A stretch of DNA of 46,404 bases. Origin: CAZUVM01 sp964623885. Its GTDB lineage: Bacteria; Verrucomicrobiota; Verrucomicrobiia; Limisphaerales; UBA8199. The stretch's first letter is position 1. The number at the start of each line of letters is the position of its first letter. A program made the translations under genes and the position numbers. The notes beneath the pieces are model-generated. The model was not told the DNA's origin. It did not search any database and worked only from the letters and a program-made list of their open reading frames with translations. This document shows, piece by piece, positions 40,883 through 46,404 of this stretch. Location of the stretch: NCBI GenBank assembly GCA_964623885.1, contig CAZUVM010000239.1, forward strand, positions 1-46,404. The letters are read 5' to 3'.

Positions 40883-42031
40883 ATGCCAAAAATTGACTTT
40901 ATAAGGATGAAAGCTTCAGCGGACAGCAAACGGGCGGCGGCTCCCGACTTTTTTTCGCCCCAGGTTCATGAGGCTCGTCGTTTTTACCTTAAGCTGAACC
41001 CGCCGCGAAGCCGCGAGGCAGCGGTGGTCTGCGGTGGACTGGAATATACCAGTACCGATTACCGGATTCGCCGGGAGCACTTTCCGTTTTATTCACTCGA
41101 GTACGTGGCGCGTGGCCGTGGGACAGTCGAGCTGCGGAACGAGAGCAACGGCCCCCTCACCCCAACCCTTTCCATGGACCCCAAAAGCGAAGGCCTCCTC
41201 TCCCCCAACCCCTCTCCTCCCGAGGAGGCGAGGGGAGTCAACTCCGCGAGTCTCGGCAAGGTTCATGGGTTCAATGCGCGAACTGGCCTTCGGGGAATTC
41301 TCTCCCCATCCGATGGGGAGAGGGAGAAACTTTCGGCACAGGTTGGGTTCATGGTCCCATTGCATGCGCGAAGGCGAAAGGGGACCCTCCATGTACTTCA
41401 GCCGGGGCGGGTGTTTTCCTACGGTCCAGGTGTAAGCCATGAAATCTCCAATGACCCGGCCGAGCCGATGGTGAAGTACTTTGTCGATTTCACCGGTCCG
41501 AAAGCCAAGGCGCTGCTGGCCTCTTGCGGCATGGCGCCTGGGCATGTCTCTCAAGTGTTCCCTGCCACCGAGTTGCAGAACCTGTTCGATGAACTGATCC
41601 ATTCCGGTTTGCAAGCTACGCGCGGAAGCGCGGCTCTCTGTGACCATTTGCTGAAGTGCCTGATCTTAAGAATCCGCGATGCGCGGGCGCCGCTCGGCGG
41701 CGGGGAGACGCGGGCCTTCGAAACCTATCAAAAATGCCGGGAGCACATTCAACACCATTATCAGCGGCTGAAAACGCTCGAACAAGTCAGCGCGGAATGC
41801 CACGTCAACAACGCCTATCTCTGCCGGTTATTCGCGCGCTACGATCATCAGAGCCCTTACCAGTTGCTACTGCGACTTAAGATGAACCTGGCTGCTCAGC
41901 TTCTGCACCGGTCGGAGGCCCTGGTGAAGCAGGTGGCCGAAGAGCTTGGCTTTGAGGATCCCTTCCATTTCTCCCGCGCCTTCAAACGGGAATTCGGTCT
42001 TTCACCCGACGAGTTTCGCCGTCTGCGATAG
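40883..42031 (+). CDS. AraC-family transcriptional regulator with an internal repeat-derived insertion
   Basis: A 382-aa regulator, probably controlling the adjacent xylan operons in response to a sugar. The N-terminal cupin-like sensor begins with RREHFPFYSLEYVARGRG and resumes with HVLQPGRVFSYGPGVSHEI. The C-terminal double helix-turn-helix (about 280-382) shows LEQVSAECHVNNAYLCRLF and VKQVAEELGFEDPFHFSRAF then KREFGLSPDEF. Between the two halves of the sensor, residues about 89-168 are low-complexity, Pro-rich sequence encoded by a palindromic repeat (41147-41385); the reading frame stays open on both sides. The ligand-binding fold may be disturbed or may carry the insert as a surface loop. 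The 3' end overlaps xynB tail-to-tail by 30 bp. Confidence 0.9.
   Translation: MPKIDFIRMKASADSKRAAAPDFFSPQVHEARRFYLKLNPPRSREAAVVCGGLEYTSTDYRIRREHFPFYSLEYVARGRGTVELRNESNGPLTPTLSMDPKSEGLLSPNPSPPEEARGVNSASLGKVHGFNARTGLRGILSPSDGEREKLSAQVGFMVPLHARRRKGTLHVLQPGRVFSYGPGVSHEISNDPAEPMVKYFVDFTGPKAKALLASCGMAPGHVSQVFPATELQNLFDELIHSGLQATRGSAALCDHLLKCLILRIRDARAPLGGGETRAFETYQKCREHIQHHYQRLKTLEQVSAECHVNNAYLCRLFARYDHQSPYQLLLRLKMNLAAQLLHRSEALVKQVAEELGFEDPFHFSRAFKREFGLSPDEFRRLR
41147..41385. repeat. Palindromic repeat inserted in frame in the AraC sensor domain
   Basis: The segment contains CCCCTCACCCCAACCCTTT at its left end, the hairpin CTCCTCCCGAGGAG (about 41214-41227), and the stem CTCTCCCCATCCGATGGGGAGAG (41300-41322), all hallmarks of the CCCTCACCCCAACCCTCTCC type of interspersed repeat known from many bacteria. 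GGTTCATGGGTTCAATGCGCG (about 41260) and a similar word near 41341-41370 form a loose direct repeat. The exact borders are uncertain by about 10 bases. Confidence 0.7.
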
Positions 42032-43774
42032 CTCGGGGGAAAACGGATTCGCGCAATAGCTTCGCTCGCGGTATTCAAAGCGGTCAAAGTCCGCGGGCCC
42101 CAAAGTCCCGGCCAGATCCTGACAGGCCATGCCAACAAAAGCGCCCGTGAAATTCGGAAGACCGGGTGCAGTGGCCTCGTCGGAGAGAATGCTGGCGTCG
42201 AGTTGTTGGGGCAGCCACCTCCACTCATGGTCGACGTTTTGTACCCGATACCCGAAGTAAAGCCGCTCGTAATCAACTTCGACGCGCAAATGCACAGGCT
42301 TACCAGCGGGAATCGCGATCGGTGGAGTAAAGGCATCGGTTTGGGTGGAATCCGGTAGACAGGACATCACGCGCAGGTGTTTGCCTACCGTTTCATCGTG
42401 CGAAATGTGCAGGTAATGAAACTTGGAGCTGTTATAGTAACAAACCAAACCGGCCATTTGCTGAAAATGCATCGGCTCAAACTCCAGAACGGTTGCCGCG
42501 CTGAAACAATGAGACTGTTGCCGCCGAGCAATGAGGGCCTGACGGAAGAGACTGCCAATCGTCTCGCGCCCATGGAGCCGCAGAAAACCGGGACGCGCAG
42601 TGAGACTGAAGAGTTCCACTGGCCAGGGTGTGCGCAACCATTGGAAATCGATCGGAAGTCGGGGGTCATCAAAATCGTATCGGCAGGCTGTATGACCAGG
42701 GCTGCCTGTTTCTGTTTGCACTTGGGGCGGGGACAGCCTGTCCCCAGTTGGGATTGCTTCAGGAAGAACCGGGGACGAGCCGTCCCCGCCCCTGTGAGGA
42801 AGTGCCGGTGCGGGGGTTTCGATCGTGGGAAGACCTTTTCCGTCCAACGTGCGCAGCCAGCCGTCGTCGCCCCAAACCATTTTCTGAATTGCGGTCTCGC
42901 GTCCCAGCGTGCAGCGTCCGCGATTGCGCAGCGGCCGGCCGCAGAGATAAACCATATAGGTCTCGCCGGTTTGAGTTTCGACCAAATCGGCGTGTCCGGC
43001 GCGCTGCAATTCCACATCCGGCCGATGCCGTGCGCTGAGAATAGATACGTCAGGGTGCAGTTCGTATGGTCCGGTGAGCTTTCGGGAGCGCGCCATGGTG
43101 ACGGAATGGCCCCAGCCAGTTCCTCCTTCGGCGGTGAGCAGGTAATACCAGCCGTTGCGCTTGTAGAGATGCGGCGCCTCCGTGAATCCCAACACCGTTC
43201 CAGTGAAGATCTGCTTCCGCTCGCCGATGAGGCTCCGTTCCTTTATCGAGTATTCCTGCAGGACAATTCCTGCGAAGCGATTATTTCCGGGGCGATGATC
43301 CCAGAGCATGTTCACGAGATACTTGCGGCCGTCGTCGTCGTGAAACAGTGAGGGATCGAAACCGCTGCTGTTTAACGAAACCGGATCGGACCATTCACCT
43401 TCAATGTGCGGGCTGGTGACGAGGTAATTATGAAAATCGCGCAAGGAAGCCCCGCTTGCACCACCAACCGTGGTGCGACCGTAGCGCTTCACGTCCGTGT
43501 AAATCAACCAGAACAACCCGTCCGCATAGGTCAGGCAGGGCGCCCAGATTCCGCAGGAATCGGGGTCACCGAGCATGTTCAATTGGCTGGGACGAGAGAG
43601 CGGGCGCGTCACCAGGCGCCAGTGTGCGAGGTCGCGCGAGTGATGGATCTGCACTCCGGGGAACCATTCAAAGGTCGAGGTGGCGATGTAGTAATCGCCG
43701 TCCACGCGCACGATAGACGGGTCGGGATTGAAGCCGCGGAGGATCGGATTCTGAATGGTTACGATGTCAGTCAT
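42002..43774 (-). CDS. xynB: Cytoplasmic GH43 beta-xylosidase (XynB type)
   Basis: Hydrolyses xylooligosaccharides to xylose (590 aa). The N-terminus MTDIVTIQNPILRGFNPDPS has no signal peptide, unlike every other glycosidase here whose N-terminus is in the window, so it should act in the cytoplasm. The GH43 propeller (1-320) has base D18, pKa modulator D140 in GFDPSLF and acid E199 in FTEAPHLYK; STFEWFPGVQIHHSRDL is diagnostic of this subfamily. The C-terminal beta-sandwich (about 365-560) is the GH43 C2 domain. Residues about 326-361 between the two are a Pro/Gly-rich insert whose core is encoded by a palindromic repeat (42724-42792). The ATG overlaps the MFS stop by four bases (ATGA), tying import to intracellular hydrolysis. 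Confidence 0.93.
   Translation of the reverse strand: MTDIVTIQNPILRGFNPDPSIVRVDGDYYIATSTFEWFPGVQIHHSRDLAHWRLVTRPLSRPSQLNMLGDPDSCGIWAPCLTYADGLFWLIYTDVKRYGRTTVGGASGASLRDFHNYLVTSPHIEGEWSDPVSLNSSGFDPSLFHDDDGRKYLVNMLWDHRPGNNRFAGIVLQEYSIKERSLIGERKQIFTGTVLGFTEAPHLYKRNGWYYLLTAEGGTGWGHSVTMARSRKLTGPYELHPDVSILSARHRPDVELQRAGHADLVETQTGETYMVYLCGRPLRNRGRCTLGRETAIQKMVWGDDGWLRTLDGKGLPTIETPAPALPHRGGDGSSPVLPEAIPTGDRLSPPQVQTETGSPGHTACRYDFDDPRLPIDFQWLRTPWPVELFSLTARPGFLRLHGRETIGSLFRQALIARRQQSHCFSAATVLEFEPMHFQQMAGLVCYYNSSKFHYLHISHDETVGKHLRVMSCLPDSTQTDAFTPPIAIPAGKPVHLRVEVDYERLYFGYRVQNVDHEWRWLPQQLDASILSDEATAPGLPNFTGAFVGMACQDLAGTLGPADFDRFEYRERSYCANPFSPELSQTAKLVG
42724..42792. repeat. REP-like double hairpin inserted in frame in xynB
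   Basis: The outer arms GGGGCGGGGAC (42724-42734) and GTCCCCGCCCC (42782-42792) are exact reverse complements. Inside, GGGGACAGCCTGTCCCC (42729-42745) and GGGGACGAGCCGTCCCC (42771-42787) are separate 7-bp-stem hairpins in opposite orientation. The unit is 69 bp, a multiple of three, and adds about 23 codons in the linker between the two xynB domains. Confidence 0.85.
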
Positions 43775-45045
43775 GGATTGGTTGAAGAGAGGTTAGCGGT
43801 ATTTGGTTCCCGGACCACGGTCCACAGGACCGCCGCGCCAATCAAGTCGAGCACGGCCAACCCGATGAAAAAGGGCGTGTAGCCGATGGCGGCAACCAGA
43901 CCGCCGATGATGGCATTGAAGACGAAGACCCCGGCATTGCCACAAGTACCCGCCAGACCGGCAACCGTCGCGACTTCGTTCTGCTTGAACAAGTCTGAGG
44001 ACATCGTAATGACGGTGACCGACAAAGTTTGGTGGGCGAAACCCCCAAGACAAAGCAGCGCCAGCGCGGCATAGGGGTTTTGGACAAACCCGACGGCGGC
44101 CATGCCAGTCATGAGGCAGGCGCCGAGGGTGAACGCGCCGCGGCGGGCGTTGATGAGACTGACACCACGTTTCTGAAGAAACGCAACTACCAGGCCGCCG
44201 AACATGCAGCCCAGATCGGCGGCCAGGAACGGCAGCCAGGCGGTCAGCGCGATTTCCTTCAAGTTGAAATGCCGAACCTGGCTCAGATACAGCGGCAGCC
44301 AGAACGTGAGTGTCCCCCAAGTTGGATCCGCGAAGAAACGCGGCAGGGCGATGCCCCAGAAGTTCCGCCGTTGCACGATGCTCTGAATCGATGGCCGCTT
44401 CCCGTCACCCTGTAAATGCTTCTCCTGGCCGGAGACGATGTATTGGCGTTCCGCCGGTGACAGTTTCGGATGCTGGTCCGGAGAGTGGTAGAAACACAGC
44501 CAGAGCGAAGCCCATACGAGACCGAGAACGCCAGTCAATACAAAGGCCATCTGCCAGTTGAAATAAAAAATCGCGAAACCGACGAGCGGTGGCGCGAGCA
44601 TGGAACCGACCGATGCGCCGATGTTGAAAAGGCCACCCGCTAACCCTCGTTCTTTCGCGGGGAACCATTCCGCGGTCGCCTTCATGCCCGCGGGATTGGC
44701 CGACCCTTCCGCCAATCCGAGCAGCCCGCGCAGTCCGGCCAGCACTTGCCATTGGTGAGCCAGCCCGTGCGCCATGCAGGTAAGCGACCAGCCCACGGCG
44801 AAAATAGCGAAAGCCAGTTTTAAACCGATCGCGTCGATCAAATAGCCGCACAACGGCTGCAGCATAATCGCACCCTGGAAGGTGTTGAGGATCCATGAAT
44901 ACTGTTGTTCAGTGACATGCAAATCCTTAAGCAGAGTTGGCGCGGCCACTGCCAATGAGCTCCGGGTCAGGTAATTGATGACCGAGCCGAGCATCAGGAG
45001 GCTGATCATCCACCATCGCAAACCTCTGATTCGCGCGGCCGTCAT
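43771..45045 (-). CDS. MFS transporter, hexuronate (ExuT/ACS) type
   Basis: A 424-aa transporter of the major facilitator superfamily with about 12 membrane segments. MLGSVINYLTRSSLAVAAPT, GYLIDAIGLKLAF, LLGLAEGSANPAGMKATAEW and FPAKERGLAGGLFNIGASVG are the hallmark segments of the anion:cation symporter family, which includes ExuT and glucarate carriers. In this setting the substrate could be glucuronate, 4-O-methylglucuronate or a short (aldourono-)xylooligosaccharide; the sequence alone does not decide. It lies 28 bp after the beta-sandwich gene and overlaps xynB by four bases, so the carrier and the cytoplasmic beta-xylosidase should be made together. Confidence 0.9.
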   Translation of the reverse strand: MTAARIRGLRWWMISLLMLGSVINYLTRSSLAVAAPTLLKDLHVTEQQYSWILNTFQGAIMLQPLCGYLIDAIGLKLAFAIFAVGWSLTCMAHGLAHQWQVLAGLRGLLGLAEGSANPAGMKATAEWFPAKERGLAGGLFNIGASVGSMLAPPLVGFAIFYFNWQMAFVLTGVLGLVWASLWLCFYHSPDQHPKLSPAERQYIVSGQEKHLQGDGKRPSIQSIVQRRNFWGIALPRFFADPTWGTLTFWLPLYLSQVRHFNLKEIALTAWLPFLAADLGCMFGGLVVAFLQKRGVSLINARRGAFTLGACLMTGMAAVGFVQNPYAALALLCLGGFAHQTLSVTVITMSSDLFKQNEVATVAGLAGTCGNAGVFVFNAIIGGLVAAIGYTPFFIGLAVLDLIGAAVLWTVVREPNTANLSSTNP

Positions 45046-45073
45046 CCGCTGGGTATCTTCGAAATCGGCAACG

Positions 45074-45763
45074 TCACTTGGCCAGTTGCCCCACGCTAAC
45101 AGTGAAGCCCTTTAGCGGGTTCTCATTTTTGTCGAGGAACCGGGCGCAAAAGTCGGTGGCTCCGCCGCCGTTAATCACGGCGCAACGCACGACGTTTTGG
45201 CCCTTTTTGAGCGTGAGACGCCTGGAAACACCATCGTCAATGACGGTCTGCCGGTCGCCATAAATCCCGATGACTTCCTGCCCGTTCACCCACCAGACGG
45301 AGGCGGCGTTTGAGCCGATGGCAAGACGCACGCCGGGGAGTTCCTCGGAGCAGTTGACCACTGTCACCGCCCAAAACAGGACGAACGAGCTCGGCTTGCC
45401 CAGAGAATGCGCGAAGTGATACAGGTTCACGTTGTACTCCTTCGTGTCCACCGCGTGCCAAGTCAGGTTCGTGCCGCCAACGGTGACCGAATCGCCGTCC
45501 CGCGGAACGATGCTGAACTGGTTGGGAAAATACTCAGTCTTCACGGCTGCCTGAACAGCGGTGTCAGTGAGCCCGTTGCAGCTAATCGGCTCCAGAATGA
45601 GCCAACGCTGCATGAAACCGGCAGCACTGGGGGCTTTTTCTGCCGATTCGGGACGCGTCAGCGAAGGTGCGGGATAGCGTGAGGCGTTTTCGGCGGCGGC
45701 CGCGAGAACCGCCGAACCGATCGCGAAGGCGAGTGACGTAACAACCTTACGGGGTGCAATCAT
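45074..45763 (-). CDS. Secreted beta-sandwich protein of unknown function (paralogue of 20505-21215)
   Basis: A 229-aa exported protein, signal peptide VVTSLAFAIGSAVLAAAAEN. Aligned by eye with the protein at 20505-21215, it shares FMQRWLILEP, VPRDGDSVTVG, LTWHAVDT, FWAVTVVNCSEELPGVRLAIG, SNAASVWWVNGQEV, YGDRQTVIDDGVSRRLTLKK and FCARFLDKNENPLKGFTV, roughly half of all positions. The fold is inferred to be a carbohydrate-binding-like beta-sandwich; function unknown. It lies between the partial GH43 gene (24 bp upstream) and the MFS gene, in the same operon as the cytoplasmic xylosidase. Confidence 0.8.
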   Translation of the reverse strand: MIAPRKVVTSLAFAIGSAVLAAAAENASRYPAPSLTRPESAEKAPSAAGFMQRWLILEPISCNGLTDTAVQAAVKTEYFPNQFSIVPRDGDSVTVGGTNLTWHAVDTKEYNVNLYHFAHSLGKPSSFVLFWAVTVVNCSEELPGVRLAIGSNAASVWWVNGQEVIGIYGDRQTVIDDGVSRRLTLKKGQNVVRCAVINGGGATDFCARFLDKNENPLKGFTVSVGQLAK

Positions 45764-45787
45764 TGCAGGATGCCGAATTGTTTAGGT

Positions 45788-46404
45788 TCAGGGTGTTTTG
45801 AAAAGCCAACGTTGCTTGTCGCTCTCCGGGTTAAACTTGGCGAGTGTAGCGGAGCTGCTGCCAATGGCCGAGAGAGTGAGCGGTTCTTTTGTTTTGGGAA
45901 CGGCTTTGGGCATGATGCGCCAGGTGCCGTCGGTGAGTTGGTCCATGCGCCAGAGCTGTTCGGGTCCACCGGTAAAGGCGGGTAGGGTTACCAATTCGCC
46001 GTCCTCGGTCGCAGCTAAGGTGCGGTCTGTCTCAGCGATCGTGATCTTGAAGTACGGCGAGCCCGGATAGCCGCCGCCATTCGTAACTGCCGATACTGTC
46101 CACTTCTGCTGTGCCTGGCACAGATAATTGGCCATTCGGACAGCAATGTCGCCGGCGGGCCAGTTCGTCGAGACCTGCGCGACATGCTGCGGCGGAATTA
46201 CGCTGCCCCCGCCGGAGAACGGGCTGGGCCTTTGTCCGCTAGCGGACCTGGTGTCAGTCCGGGCGCCCGGACCCGCACCAAAGCCTCGCCTGGTTCGCCG
46301 ACCACCAACAGGCACTCCCTCGACTTCCAGCTCCAGCGCGGTCCCGGTGCGCACGGATTCGATTTCATACGTGCCTTCTTTTAAATTCTCACCGGCGATG
46401 GGCC
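45788..46404 (-). CDS. GH43 paralogue, C-terminal part (cut by window edge)
   Basis: The reading frame is open to the last base of the window, so the gene continues beyond 46404; only the C-terminal region is visible. It starts within GENLKEGTYEIESVRTG, matching the end of the GH43 propeller in the protein at 21220-22764 (GDNFKGGTFEIESSRSG). A Gly/Arg-rich linker (GGRRTRRGFGAGPGARTD) and a ricin-like trefoil (STNWPAGDIAVRM, QQKWTVSAVTNGGGYPGSPY, EQLWRMDQLTDGTWRIMPKA) follow. The catalytic residues are outside the window, so GH43 is inferred from the paralogue. It stands first in the minus-strand operon, 24 bp before the beta-sandwich gene. Confidence 0.85.
   Translation of the reverse strand, partial: PIAGENLKEGTYEIESVRTGTALELEVEGVPVGGRRTRRGFGAGPGARTDTRSASGQRPSPFSGGGSVIPPQHVAQVSTNWPAGDIAVRMANYLCQAQQKWTVSAVTNGGGYPGSPYFKITIAETDRTLAATEDGELVTLPAFTGGPEQLWRMDQLTDGTWRIMPKAVPKTKEPLTLSAIGSSSATLAKFNPESDKQRWLFKTP

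Overview
The window looks like a chromosomal piece of a soil or sediment member of the Verrucomicrobiota, probably near the Pedosphaera/Limisphaerales group. The signs are a C-terminal module of the YxVQASTNLVNW type ending the GH30 protein, a DUF1080 domain, a Trp-rich DUF6600-type lipoprotein, many secreted glycan-degrading enzymes with malectin, discoidin and beta-trefoil modules, few strong Shine-Dalgarno sequences, and palindromic repeats in many of the gaps. This placement is from recognition, not from a search.

Left part (1-20504), mostly housekeeping: a repeat-rich leader, an EF-G-like GTPase, a minus-strand run (FAD oxidoreductase, zinc-finger methyltransferase, NIF3-family protein, ABC-F ATPase), then divergent speA (arginine decarboxylase) coupled to a small membrane protein. 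Next come a 216-bp palindromic element, a secreted protein joining a basic-secretory-protein peptidase domain to DUF1080, a GxxExxY gene bracketed by palindromic repeats, a DUF6600-type lipoprotein, a HAD-IIIA phosphatase and glmS. A 928-bp gap without a convincing gene follows.

Middle part (20505-38049): nine plus-strand genes, several overlapping or almost touching, form a (glucurono)arabinoxylan-degradation cluster: secreted beta-sandwich protein, GH43, GH3, two CE1-type esterases, GH8, GH30, malectin-GH51 and GH43. All have signal-peptide-like N-termini. Together they could remove arabinose and feruloyl or acetyl groups, cut the backbone and trim oligosaccharides to xylose.

Right part (38120-46404): a minus-strand three-gene operon for an activated sugar (GDP-mannose-3,5-epimerase-like protein, GHMP kinase, tandem nucleotidyltransferase), then an AraC-family regulator, then a minus-strand operon (partial GH43, second copy of the beta-sandwich protein, MFS transporter of the hexuronate type, cytoplasmic XynB-type GH43). 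No SusC/SusD pair is present; import would rest on the MFS carrier, with a leaderless beta-xylosidase finishing the job inside the cell.

The most unusual observations are two palindromic repeats that appear to sit in frame inside adjacent coding genes (the AraC regulator and xynB), the GxxExxY gene set inside a dispersed palindromic repeat family, the epimerase-kinase-tandem nucleotidyltransferase operon with one degenerate domain, the peptidase-DUF1080 fusion, and the duplicated beta-sandwich/GH43 module at both ends of the xylan region.
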